DNA of 64,000 bases. Source: Sporosarcina sp. P33 (GTDB taxonomy: Bacteria; Bacillota; Bacilli; Bacillales_A; Planococcaceae). Of this stretch, positions 28,458 through 37,522 are shown in pieces (the first letter of the stretch is position 1; every line of letters begins with the position of its first letter). The DNA lies in assembly GCF_002077155.1 (NCBI RefSeq), contig NZ_CP015027.1, positions 2,334,501-2,398,500 on the forward strand. The letters run 5' to 3'. The notes beneath the pieces are model-generated. The model was given only the letters and a program-made list of their open reading frames with translations, did no database searches and was not told the DNA's origin. The position numbers and the translations under genes are program-made.

Positions 28458-28636
28458 AGGCGGACGCGTTCTGGAGTGGCTGCCTGAAGTGCAAAGATAT
28501 GTTCCTAACGCTTCGCTTTTGCGAGTGAAGCGTAGCGGGAAGGAGCACATCTTTGCATTGACAGGTGAAACACCCGAGCGAAGCGAAGCGAAGGGGTGTG
28601 GTTCACCGCCCGCCCACCGGAACGCGTCCCCGGCTG
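28458..28636. repeat. GC-rich structured intergenic repeat, copy 2 (expanded)
   Basis: The outer arms AGGCGGACGCGTTC and GGAACGCGTCC match the family at 27756. The centre holds two further hairpins, one pairing TGCAAAGAT with ATCTTTGCA across a CGCTTCGC/GCGAAGCG-like stem, and one pairing GGTGAAACACCC with GGGGTGTGGTTCACC. About 180 bp with this much pairing could be an RNA. Confidence 0.65.
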
Positions 28637-28843
28637 GAGCTTCAATCCCAAACTACTCACTAACTCGCCTTACCTAATATCCCCCCCTAATTTGCCCAAA
28701 TCCACCTGAGAATCTCTGCTGCCTCTATCAAATTCCTCAACAATACGAGACATTCGTTGCAAAATCGTCATTTTTTGATAAAGTAAGAGAGATAGAAACT
28801 GATATAATCAGTCGAACAAGTTGGAGGCAAAGGAGAAGTACAT

Positions 28844-29566
28844 ATGTATTCTACTTACGGTTATTGGCGTTCATTATTGTATCCAGACCGTCTTGCTACT
28901 GAAATCGGGCAGGGCACCGTCACCGGATTCAAGCGCCGTGTGTTTAGTGTATTCATTTTGGGCATCATCCTGTTCGTCCTCCGCGAAATGTGGGGCATGA
29001 ACTCGGAAACGATGACGTATATTATGGCAAACGGTACGATCGATGACTACACCATCGGCCGCTACGCCGCACTCGCCGGCACCATAATCTGGGCCCTCGT
29101 GTACCTGTCGTTTCATTTCTGGGGCGTCGCATGGATTTTAAGCTTGCTGACGAAAATCCCGTTCAAGCCATTGCTGAAACTGCAGCTGGTGGTCACCGGA
29201 TTATTGTTATTTGAAAAACTCATCAATTTCCTCGTCTTTGCGGTTGCTGGAAAAACAGCGGCAGTTTCGATTCTTTCATTCGGACCGCTGGCACTGACAT
29301 TCTTGGAAAATTGGTACATTATTTTATTTGTCAATCAACTGACGATCTTCTCTGCGCTCATTGTCGCGGTTCAGTACCGCTTCATCAGCTTCTCTGAAAT
29401 AGAGACGTCGCTTGTCGGCGAAGAGGTCGTGGAGCATAAAGGCATCCGCAAAAACGCACTTTGGATGCTGATCGCCCTGCAGGTGGTCTTTGCCTTAATT
29501 ACAGCGGCAGTTGGCTTCGTGCCAGTCGAAAAACTGCTGAATCTGTTAATGATTGGAGGACTATAA
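28844..29566 (+). CDS. Yip1-family-like membrane protein (YknW-like)
   Basis: A polytopic membrane protein of 240 residues with about five hydrophobic segments (near 33-48, 70-95, 108-135, 155-175 and 205-235). The layout resembles the Yip1 family to which B. subtilis YknW belongs. AAAGGAG precedes ATG 28844. It is followed after three bases by a membrane-fusion-type protein gene, as yknW is by yknX, but no ABC ATPase or permease genes follow. Family assignment is tentative. Confidence 0.6.
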   Translation: MYSTYGYWRSLLYPDRLATEIGQGTVTGFKRRVFSVFILGIILFVLREMWGMNSETMTYIMANGTIDDYTIGRYAALAGTIIWALVYLSFHFWGVAWILSLLTKIPFKPLLKLQLVVTGLLLFEKLINFLVFAVAGKTAAVSILSFGPLALTFLENWYIILFVNQLTIFSALIVAVQYRFISFSEIETSLVGEEVVEHKGIRKNALWMLIALQVVFALITAAVGFVPVEKLLNLLMIGGL

Positions 29567-29569
29567 CAG

Positions 29570-31438
29570 ATGAAAATTCAAAATCTCATCGTGACGGTCC
29601 TCGTGACAGCGTTTCTTGCATTGAACACGTATTTGGTGTTTGCTGAAAAAAGTGTCATTCCAAAAGCCCAGTACGTCAGCGAATATGAACGGCTGGCTGC
29701 GGAAGATTACAAGAAAGAACTCGACAAAGAAGGCTTCATTTCGCCAAAAGATCTGCACACCATCTACCTGAAAGATGACCAGACGATTGAATCCTGGCTC
29801 GTTCAGGAAGGGGACGCGGTAGATTTCGGAACGGAGCTTGCTTCATTAAAAGTGGATCAGATTGATTCGCAGCGCAGTAAATTAAACTCAGAACTGAGCG
29901 CGCTGCAGGACCAGTCGTCATCCATCTCGCAAACAATCAGTAATTTGAAGTATGAACAGACGAGATCAGGCGGTTCACGCAATGACAGTGACTACTATGA
30001 CACGAACGACGAGAAAAAAGTCCGTGTCAACTTGAACGTCGGCATCGATGTCACGGGAGACGGAACGTTTGCGCAGGCCATTGCGGAAGCCGAGCGTGAC
30101 CTCGCGGAAGTGCAGAAGAAAACTGCCACGGTAGAAGCGCAACTCGCAGAACTGCCGAATGAATCCGCACTGACAAGCCCGGTCAGCGGCTATGTCGTGG
30201 CGATCAAACGCGACAGCGAGTCACCTTCTATTGATATTTACAGCAATGACCAGACGATTGTCACTTACGTTCTCGACAATGAATGGCCGACGATTGAAAC
30301 GGGCGCGCCGGTAACGATCCAGCACGAATCGATTCATACACCATTTACACCGAAAGTCGATCCGAATCAAGAACCGGAAGAAACCGAAGACGGTGTCGGC
30401 AGTGCAAAAGGCAAATCGGTCGCATCACTGACTGCATCTGCAGACGGCGTGCCGTACGATGATCCAAAAACAGAAATTGACGGTTCAGAACCGCCAGCTG
30501 TGAAATCAAACGACAGCACAACCAGTCCTGAAGAAAACTTCGACGGCACATCCGGCAATCCGGACGGCACGCAAGATAAACCGGAAGCACCGGCATCTTC
30601 ACCGGACGCTAGCATCGACAGTTCAAACGATAAGGACTCAGATACAACTGCTCCCGCACAGGGAACACCGCCAAGTAATGGAGACACACCGAATTCAAAC
30701 GACACTGACGGAACAACAAATTCCGACGGCACAGTCACGAATGAAGACGGAACGGTCACATATCCTGACGGAAGCACAAGCAACCCTGACGGCACGGTCA
30801 CTAATCCGGACGGAACGATTACGGACCCCGAAACCGGTGAGACACCAGAAGGCGATCCGGAGCTGACGAAACAGGAGAAGAAACTCGCGGAAATCCAAGA
30901 GCGCATCGCACCGGATTACCCGAATGATATCTCCACCATCAACGGCGTCGTCGTATCCGTATCTAAAGTGCCTGCAAAAGAAGACGAGTGGCTAGAAGCA
31001 TACAAATCACACGGCAACACGCAAAAAGACAATCCATTGGCTTATTACGAAGTACGCGTCGCACCATACGACGAGCAAATGGACTTGCCATTCGGCACGA
31101 ACGTCAACACCTTCATTCAAACAAATGAAGCGAACCAGGCAGTCAGCGTCAAGACAAACTGGCTCACAGACAAATACCAAGATGACGCAAAAATTTGGAC
31201 ACTCGACAACAACGGCCGGGCGATCCAAACAACCGTCACAGCACCATTCACCTCACTCGACCGATCCGTCATAACGAGCGGAGCCGAACCGGGAATGGTC
31301 GCACTGCATAACGAAGATCTTGACAGTAGCCTGGAACACCAACAAATCTTCCACCCGCTTCCGCTATATCTGCCGGAATGGGAACAATGGAAAACCACAC
31401 CTTGGAGAACCTACGTCCGCTATCTGATCAAACAATAA
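29570..31438 (+). CDS. HlyD/YknX-like membrane fusion protein with low-complexity insert
   Basis: A surface protein of 622 residues with an N-terminal signal anchor (about 5-26). Residues 60-100 and 195-240 look like the two halves of a biotinyl-lipoyl/HlyD domain (WLVQEGDAVDFGTELASL and SPVSGYVVAIKRD), separated by a coiled coil. A hydrophilic insert of about 170 residues then carries Asp-Gly-Thr repeats such as DGTVTNPDGTITDP. A beta-barrel-like C-terminal part follows. Start ATG 29570 is three bases after the upstream membrane gene. Such proteins normally work with an ABC exporter, none of which is encoded here. The insert may span the wall. Confidence 0.7.
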   Translation: MKIQNLIVTVLVTAFLALNTYLVFAEKSVIPKAQYVSEYERLAAEDYKKELDKEGFISPKDLHTIYLKDDQTIESWLVQEGDAVDFGTELASLKVDQIDSQRSKLNSELSALQDQSSSISQTISNLKYEQTRSGGSRNDSDYYDTNDEKKVRVNLNVGIDVTGDGTFAQAIAEAERDLAEVQKKTATVEAQLAELPNESALTSPVSGYVVAIKRDSESPSIDIYSNDQTIVTYVLDNEWPTIETGAPVTIQHESIHTPFTPKVDPNQEPEETEDGVGSAKGKSVASLTASADGVPYDDPKTEIDGSEPPAVKSNDSTTSPEENFDGTSGNPDGTQDKPEAPASSPDASIDSSNDKDSDTTAPAQGTPPSNGDTPNSNDTDGTTNSDGTVTNEDGTVTYPDGSTSNPDGTVTNPDGTITDPETGETPEGDPELTKQEKKLAEIQERIAPDYPNDISTINGVVVSVSKVPAKEDEWLEAYKSHGNTQKDNPLAYYEVRVAPYDEQMDLPFGTNVNTFIQTNEANQAVSVKTNWLTDKYQDDAKIWTLDNNGRAIQTTVTAPFTSLDRSVITSGAEPGMVALHNEDLDSSLEHQQIFHPLPLYLPEWEQWKTTPWRTYVRYLIKQ

Positions 31439-31439
31439 A

Positions 31440-31464
31440 AAACTGCCCTCGGGCAGTTTTTTTG
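31440..31464 (+). terminator. Terminator after the membrane fusion gene
   Basis: AACTGCCC-TC-GGGCAGTT followed by seven T, immediately past the stop codon. Confidence 0.95.
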
Positions 31465-31525
31465 TTTTGGCGGATTGGGGTGCCGGCGTGGCGGTGGGCG
31501 AGCGGGTGTGAGGGGGCGGAGCGGT

Positions 31526-32530
31526 GCGCTCATACTTGCTGCTTAACCGCTCTTAGATCCCGTCAAGCGATCATACCTAGTGTCTACGCGCTCATTCGCT
31601 CCCCGCAAGCGATCAATCACTCCGCCTATCCGCTCATAACTCGTTGGTAACCGCTCAATCCCCGTATTTCAGTGGTTCCAGCCAACCTTTCCCGCCCGAG
31701 CGCTCATACTTGCTGCTCAACCGCTCATAGATCCCGTCAAGCGATCATAGCTGCTGTCCACGCGCTCATTCACCCTCCGCAAGCGCTCAATCACTCGGCC
31801 TATCCGCTCATACTTCTTCGGCAACCGCTCAATCCCCGTATTTCAGTGGGTCCAGCCAACCTTTCCCGCCCGAGCGCTCATACTTGCTGCTCAACCGCTC
31901 ATAGATCCCGTCAAGCGCTCATACCTGTTGTCTACGCGCTCATTCACCCTCCGCAAGCGCTCAATCATTCCGTCTATCCGATCATACTCCTTCGCCAACC
32001 GCTCAATCCCCGTATTTCAGAGGGTCCATCCAGCCTCTTCCGCCGGAGCGCTCATACTTGCTGCTTAACCGCTCATTGATCCCGTCAAGCGATCATAGCT
32101 GCTGTCCACGCGCTCATTGACCCTCCGCAAGCGCTCAATCACCCCGCCTATCCGCTCATAACTCGTCGGTAACCGCTCAATCCCCGTATTTTAGTGGGTC
32201 CAGCTAACTTCTCCCGCCGGAGCGCTCATACTTGCTGCTTAACCGCTCATTGATCCCGTCAAGCGATCATAGCTGCTGTCCACGCGCTCATTGACCCTCC
32301 GCAAGCGATCAATAATTCCGTCTATCCGCTCATACTTCTTCGGCAACCGCTCAATCCCCGTATTTCAGTGGGTCCAGCCAACCTTTCCCGCCCGAGCGCT
32401 CATACTTGCTGCTCAACCGCTCATAGATCCCGTCAAGCGATCATAGCTGCTGTCCACGCGCTCATTGACCCTCCGCAAGCGCTCAATCACCCCGCCTATC
32501 CGCTCTTAACTCTTCGGCAACCGCTCAATC
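31526..32530 (+). repeat. 21-bp phased array, block 4: six copies of a 174-bp tandem unit
   Basis: Six copies of a 174-bp unit start at 31526, 31700, 31874, 32048, 32222 and 32396, exactly 174 bp apart; the last is cut short. Each unit holds seven octamer sites (CGCTCATA, CGCTCATA, CGATCATA, CGCTCATT, CGCTCAAT, CGCTCATA, CGCTCAAT) at steps of 21, 20, 21, 21, 21 and 21 bp, then a 49-bp segment including CCCCGTATTTCAGTGG. The single 20-bp step breaks any reading frame, which argues against coding. Confidence 0.95.
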
Positions 32531-32784
32531 GCCATCCCTCTGCAGTAAGCCAAAAGACGCATTTTCTATAAAACCACCACAAAATCCACCCCGACAACCC
32601 CTGAAAATCAAATTCCTCCCTTAAAATCAACTGCAAAATCCAATTTCACGCCCGAAATCCGTCCCAAAAATGAATTCCCTCCTAAAACTTCCCAATAACC
32701 TTCCAGCTTGCTACAATAAACTCAGAACACATCCACTACAAGGAGGGAAAAATCATACTCTACAAAACACGCAGCATCCCGAAA

Positions 32785-33738
32785 TTGATCATTGGCCAAG
32801 ATGCATTGCTGAAACGACTGCCGATCAATCATGAAAAATACGAAAAAGTTCGCAACGATCTCTACAACGGCAAAGCCGGCTTCGGAGGGGAGAGGGAATT
32901 CGATTACCAATTACGAGATTTCATCCCAGCCTATCCGCACGCAGTTCTCCACGATATCTTCCTGAAACATGGGCACGCCTACTTTCAAATCGACTCCGTC
33001 ATCATCACACCAAGCACGATCATTCTCTTTGAAATCAAAAACATCGCAGGCAGACTGCAAATCAAACAAAACCCCACACAATTCATCCGGGAATCTGGCA
33101 GCGGGGAGCGCACCGTTTTGAAAAGTCCTATCGAAGAAATGGAACGCAAAAAACATTACTTCACGGATTGGCTGCGCGAACGAAACATCGAAATACCCCT
33201 CATGGACTACATCGTCTTTGCCTATCAAAATGAACTTACCATCCAAAACACATCATCCCACCGGCTCGCATTCTCTTACGAAATTCCAAACAGACTCAGA
33301 TCCCTCGAAATGAAAGAAACTCTATTGACAGCTGATCAAATCAAGCGCCTGGCAAATGAAATCACACGTGCGCACCGCGAATACGATCCGTTGCCTTTGA
33401 TAGAGAAATACTCGCTGGCCGTACGGGACATAGCCTCGGGGGTGACGTGCACCCACTGCCAGCAATTAACGATGCAGTGGCGGTCAAAAAGCTGGCGTTG
33501 CAGAGCATGCGGTCATCATGATAAGGCGGCGCACATCAATGCGCTTTCCGAATGGTACTGCATAAGCGGTCCCCAACTGACCAATCAAAACTTCCGCCAG
33601 TTCACCGACATCGGCTCACGCCACGCAGCAAAGCGAATGCTGGCCAACCCTTTTACTGAACTTTGCGGCAAAAAACGCAACGCCGTCTACCACCTCTCCC
33701 CAAAACTCCTCCTCCAACCTCACGGTTTGTCTTTTTAA
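32785..33738 (+). CDS. NERD-domain nuclease-related protein
   Basis: A soluble protein with an N-terminal NERD (nuclease-related) domain. GGEREFDYQL and the PD-(D/E)xK-like pair IDSVIIT...FEIKN mark the core, and a C-terminal zinc ribbon (CTHCQQ...CRACGHH, about residues 220-245) follows. The nearest permitted start is TTG 32785, but no ribosome binding site precedes it. The strong AAGGAGGG at 32740-32747 sits 5-8 bases before ATC ATA (32752-32757), in frame and continuous with ILYKTRSIPKL, which is how members of this family usually begin. Translation may therefore start at a non-standard ATC or ATA, or the start has mutated. Confidence 0.8.
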   Translation: MIIGQDALLKRLPINHEKYEKVRNDLYNGKAGFGGEREFDYQLRDFIPAYPHAVLHDIFLKHGHAYFQIDSVIITPSTIILFEIKNIAGRLQIKQNPTQFIRESGSGERTVLKSPIEEMERKKHYFTDWLRERNIEIPLMDYIVFAYQNELTIQNTSSHRLAFSYEIPNRLRSLEMKETLLTADQIKRLANEITRAHREYDPLPLIEKYSLAVRDIASGVTCTHCQQLTMQWRSKSWRCRACGHHDKAAHINALSEWYCISGPQLTNQNFRQFTDIGSRHAAKRMLANPFTELCGKKRNAVYHLSPKLLLQPHGLSF

Positions 33739-33838
33739 ATCTCTTACAATCAAACAAGCGCACGGGCATCCCATGCGCTTGTCACATTATCATGCTATTC
33801 ACTTACACCGGTTAAATTTTTGTTTCAAGCTCCCTTAT

Positions 33839-34375
33839 TTGCTCAATGCCAATGTCTATCCGCTCATAATCGCTCCTCATGCGCTCATACCTTCGGCTCC
33901 GCCGCTCTATGCGCCCCAACAAGCGCTCATACCCCATGTCGAAGCGCTCTATGCAGCGCCCTATCCGCTCATAGCTGCTCTTCAAGCGCTCATAGGCCTT
34001 GTTCCACCGCTCAATGAGACTAGTCAAGCGCTCATACGCCGCGCTCCGCCGCTCTATGCGCCCCAGCAAGCGCTCATACCCAAGGTCGAAGCGCTCTACA
34101 CAGCGTCCTATCCGCTCATAGTCACTCTTCAAGTGCTCATAGGCCTTGTTCCACCGCTCTATGAGACTCGCCAAGCGCTCATAGACCTAGTTCTACCGCG
34201 CATACGCCACGCTCCACGGATCTAAAAGACACGCCAGCGCTCATACCCCGTGCCAAAGCGCTCTATGCAACGTCCTGCCCGCTCATACTCACTCTTCATG
34301 CGCTCATAGACCTCACTTCACCGCTCTATACGCCCCATCAACCGCTCATAGCCCACATCCAACCGCTCAATCCCA
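33839..34375 (+). repeat. 21-bp phased CGCTCATA array, block 5
   Basis: About 24 octamer units at strict 21-bp steps through at least 33860-34190. The order of spacers repeats after eight units (168 bp): GCGCCCCAACAAG/GCGCCCCAGCAAG, CCCCATGTCGAAG/CCCAAGGTCGAAG and GGCCTTGTTCCAC recur. The right end (34200-34375) is more decayed. The minus strand stays open for 120 codons, reading as YERxxxx heptads, which follows from the 21-bp period. Confidence 0.92.
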
Positions 34376-34524
34376 CAGCCTATCTGCCTAAACAAAATTT
34401 CCTAAAAATCATCTATCCTCACCTCAATTCAACAAAAAATCCAATAACTCTATCAAATATGCCAAAAACCCTATCAAAATATCATAGTAATCCAGTATAC
34501 TCATAGGAAAAGGAGGACGTTTAT

Positions 34525-35727
34525 ATGAATCTATCCCGCAAGAAGAAATTATTCTTAAGTACTACTGCCATTGCAGTCGCGGCGTCGGCAGCAACTGGTT
34601 CTGTTGCTGCGCCGGTGGAGGCCGCGAAGCCTGTCAATTTCAAGGACGTTCCTGAAAAGCATTATGCCTACGATGCGGTCATGTATTTAGCGGCCAACGA
34701 GATTATTAAAGGGTATGCGGACAATACATATCGCCTGAATAAACCTGTTACGCGCGCGCAGGCGGCGAAAATGATAGCGCTTGCCATCGGTGCGGAGCCG
34801 AGTCATGCCTATCGCATGGATTTTACGGACGTCACACCGGATAACGGGTCCTATGATCATATCCGGGCACTGACACAGCGCGGTCTATTTGCCAATCAAA
34901 AGAAATTTAATCCGAATAAACCATTAACCCGGGGGCAGATGGCCAAATTGCTAGTCATTGGCTACAACATTATTACGGACGACAACGACTTTATTATCTT
35001 TGACGACGTCAATAAAAGCAGCGGCTACTACAAATACATCATCACAATTGCTGAACTGAACATCACCACAACGCGCCCGGGCGGAAAATTCAATATGAAT
35101 GATCCCGTCACACGCGGGCAGCTGGCGGCGTTTTTGTATCGGACGATAGAATTCGACAACAATCGCAAAAAAGGTCTGATTACGTATGATAAAAAGAAGG
35201 TGGGATATGTCGATCAGGATAAAAATTTAATCAAGCCCAAACCTGAGGCACCGAAGCCTGTTCCTCCGAAGCCGAAACCGGAGCCACCTAAACCAACGCC
35301 GCCAAAACCAAAACCAGAGCCGCCTAAGCCAGAACCGGAACAGCCGTCACTCGCGGCACAGGCAATCATCGCAGTCAACGCTAAGCGCAAGGATGCCAAC
35401 ATATCCGGCCTGCAGGCAGATCCGGCACTTAACCGGATGGCCGGCATGAGGGCAGAAGACATGGCGAAGCTTGGGGAATTGTCACACACGACGCCGACAT
35501 ACGGCACGGTGCAGGAAATGTTCGATACATTCGAATACAAGTGGATTTCATTTGGGGAGAATATTGGGGCGGGCTTTGATGATGCGCTCGAAATCACGAA
35601 CGCGTGGCTTGGATCTCCGTCACATAAGGAAAATCTGTTAAGTTCGAAATTTACGCATATGGGTGCAGGAACCGCGCCAGATAAAGACGGTAAAATCTAT
35701 TGGGTCACATTGTATTCGAAAAAATAG
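34525..35727 (+). CDS. SLH-anchored CAP-domain (SCP/YkwD) protein
   Basis: An exported wall-bound protein of 400 residues. A signal peptide (about 1-34) is followed by three S-layer homology domains (about 37-210: FKDVPEKHYAYDAVMYL, FTDVTPDNGSYDHI, FDDVNKSSGYYKYI), which bind the pyruvylated secondary wall polymer. A Pro-Lys-Glu linker (PKPEPPKPTPPKPKPEPPKP) leads to a C-terminal CAP domain (about 280-400), with FGENIGAGF and HKENLLSSKFTHMGAG. CAP proteins of Bacillales are of unknown wall function. AAAGGAGG precedes ATG 34525. It lies just before an S41 protease and near wecC/tagA and the main S-layer gene. Confidence 0.92.
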   Translation: MNLSRKKKLFLSTTAIAVAASAATGSVAAPVEAAKPVNFKDVPEKHYAYDAVMYLAANEIIKGYADNTYRLNKPVTRAQAAKMIALAIGAEPSHAYRMDFTDVTPDNGSYDHIRALTQRGLFANQKKFNPNKPLTRGQMAKLLVIGYNIITDDNDFIIFDDVNKSSGYYKYIITIAELNITTTRPGGKFNMNDPVTRGQLAAFLYRTIEFDNNRKKGLITYDKKKVGYVDQDKNLIKPKPEAPKPVPPKPKPEPPKPTPPKPKPEPPKPEPEQPSLAAQAIIAVNAKRKDANISGLQADPALNRMAGMRAEDMAKLGELSHTTPTYGTVQEMFDTFEYKWISFGENIGAGFDDALEITNAWLGSPSHKENLLSSKFTHMGAGTAPDKDGKIYWVTLYSKK

Positions 35728-35815
35728 TGCATCCTGTCCGCTTAATCGTCTGTGTATAAGGGTATAATGAGAAGATACATACCAATCCTTATACCGAAAT
35801 AAAGGAGGAAGCGCC

Positions 35816-36991
35816 ATGAAACAAACTTTATTTGCAGCAGCGGCTGTTTTGGCCTGGCTGTGCCTGACGCCTGCCACTGAAGCTTCGACGCTCGACGAAG
35901 TGAAAGAAATTGTCGAACTGTATTATTACGGCGAACAGCCCGCCAATCTTCACAGCGCGAGAAACGTCACGGAAATCGTCCGGGAGCTTGACGAATACTC
36001 GGTCTATATGTCACCGGCGGAATACAACGACTATCTCAATCAATACGCGAGCGCCAAAGCTCCTGCGCAAGTTGCGAGTGTGGCCGCGCCGTATAATCAA
36101 GATAATGTTCAGTCCAATATGATGTACGGTAATGTCGGTTATATGAAAATCAAAACGTTCTCTGCGCATTTGCTGGAAGACGTCAACACGCACTGGGCAC
36201 GCCTGAAAAATCAGGGAGCGGAGAAACTGATCCTTGATTTGCGCTTTAACGGCGGCGGCTACGTGGAAAGTGCAGAGCAATTGCTTGGCTTCTTCCCAAA
36301 AGCGAAAGAAGCCTATAAATTGCAGACACGCATGGGCACACAGTCAGCGAAAGCTATCCCTGCGAAAAATAAATTCCCGGCAAACACGTATGTACTCGTC
36401 AACCGCTATTCTGCATCGGCGTCTGAAATTGTTGCAGTCAGCCTCAAAGATCAGACAGCGGCGAACATAGTAGGGGAGAGAACGAAAGGCAAAGGAAGCG
36501 TCCAGTCATTATTTGAATTAGAAAACGGCGGCGCGCTGAAGCTGACGACCGGTCACTACACAGGACCAAAAGGGACACCTGTCCAGCACAAAGGCGTCGA
36601 GCCGAATATTAAAATGAAGCCGGGCACAGAGCAGGCAGGCATGCACAAACGCCTCATCATAGCTGACCTGGCCGCAAAAGGCTATAAACCGATCAAAGGA
36701 CCATCCGGCGTACCGCAGTCCAAAGTCTTCAACGTCGAATTTACACAAAAAATGAACTTCGAACCGGCAAAAGAATTCAACAAGATGGAACTTATTAAAT
36801 TCGGCAGCGTCTCTATACAAACGGTGAAAAAAGCAATCGACGACAAAACTATGACCATTCAGCCAGCCAGACCAATGGCACTCGGGGCAGAATACATGCT
36901 CGTCGTCCACCCGGGCATAACAGGAGCCAACGGGCTGAAAGTAGTCCAGGGTACGTACACACCTTATACAGTACAGACACAAGCTAAATAA
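35816..36991 (+). CDS. Exported S41-family peptidase
   Basis: A secreted protein of 391 residues: signal peptide (about 1-24), then an S41 (C-terminal processing) protease domain. The catalytic serine lies in NRYSASASEI (residues 199-203) and the lysine in GERTKGKGSVQ. GYMKIKTFS and LILDLRFNGGGYV are also characteristic. No PDZ domain is evident in the usual position, so it is shorter than CtpA/CtpB at that end. The last 100 residues resemble a bacterial Ig-like domain (TIQPARPMALGAEYMLVV). AAAGGAGG precedes ATG 35816. A wall or S-layer processing role is possible from context only. Confidence 0.88.
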   Translation: MKQTLFAAAAVLAWLCLTPATEASTLDEVKEIVELYYYGEQPANLHSARNVTEIVRELDEYSVYMSPAEYNDYLNQYASAKAPAQVASVAAPYNQDNVQSNMMYGNVGYMKIKTFSAHLLEDVNTHWARLKNQGAEKLILDLRFNGGGYVESAEQLLGFFPKAKEAYKLQTRMGTQSAKAIPAKNKFPANTYVLVNRYSASASEIVAVSLKDQTAANIVGERTKGKGSVQSLFELENGGALKLTTGHYTGPKGTPVQHKGVEPNIKMKPGTEQAGMHKRLIIADLAAKGYKPIKGPSGVPQSKVFNVEFTQKMNFEPAKEFNKMELIKFGSVSIQTVKKAIDDKTMTIQPARPMALGAEYMLVVHPGITGANGLKVVQGTYTPYTVQTQAK

Positions 36992-37065
36992 ACTGGTTGT
37001 AATGAAGAGATGTTGGTATAATGGGAAGATGGAGTAAACGGGACGGCAACGTTGAACGACGTTCC

Positions 37066-37165
37066 AGGCGGACGCTTTCCCATGGGCCCGCGGTGAGCCA
37101 ACCAGGTCGCAAGCTCCCTTTGGTTGTCTCGCCTGTCGGGCTGATCCATCGGGAGTCGCCGCCTT
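37066..37165. repeat. GC-rich structured intergenic repeat, copy 3
   Basis: Same layout as 27756-27852: arms AGGCGGACGCTTTCCCATGG and CGGGAGTCGCCGCCT around the hairpin GGTGAGCCAACC/GGTTGTCTCGCC. It follows the S41 gene by about 75 bp. Confidence 0.75.
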
Positions 37166-37340
37166 CCACTTACGATCAACTGGCTTGCTCTTCTTGAATT
37201 AAATTTCTAAAAGGATGAAGAAATTCATCCTTTTACTTTGAACTAAAACTTGTTGGAATCAAATCTCTTGAACGTAAAATCCCAACAAAACGAAACGGTA
37301 GTCACCATCTGCCACTACACTATAAGTAGGATCGGAACGG

Positions 37341-37436
37341 AAGGCGGCGACTCCTGCGGGAACAGCACGAGCTGAAAGCCCCGCAGGAACGCAGTGACGA
37401 GGAGATTGAAGCCGTGCCCGCGGAAAGCGTCCGCCT
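37341..37436. repeat. GC-rich structured intergenic repeat, copy 4 (inverted)
   Basis: AAGGCGGCGACTCCTGCGGG ... CCCGCGGAAAGCGTCCGCCT is the same element in the opposite orientation to copy 3, 176 bp away. Together the two fill most of the gap between the S41 gene and wecC. Confidence 0.75.
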
Positions 37437-37522
37437 GCAGTGCAGATCCAATACCCAACCCACCGTCTAGCCTTACCAGGCAGCGACGGCACCCAAATTA
37501 GAAAGCGAAGGTATCATACACT

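Noticed and set aside
31672-32079. 135-codon plus-strand frame in repeat block 4
   Set aside because: It is the tandem repeat itself; no start signal and no domain.
33812-34174. 120-codon minus-strand frame in repeat block 5
   Set aside because: Same reason as above; the neighbouring 174-bp array shows that frame is not preserved in this repeat family. Kept only as a finding.
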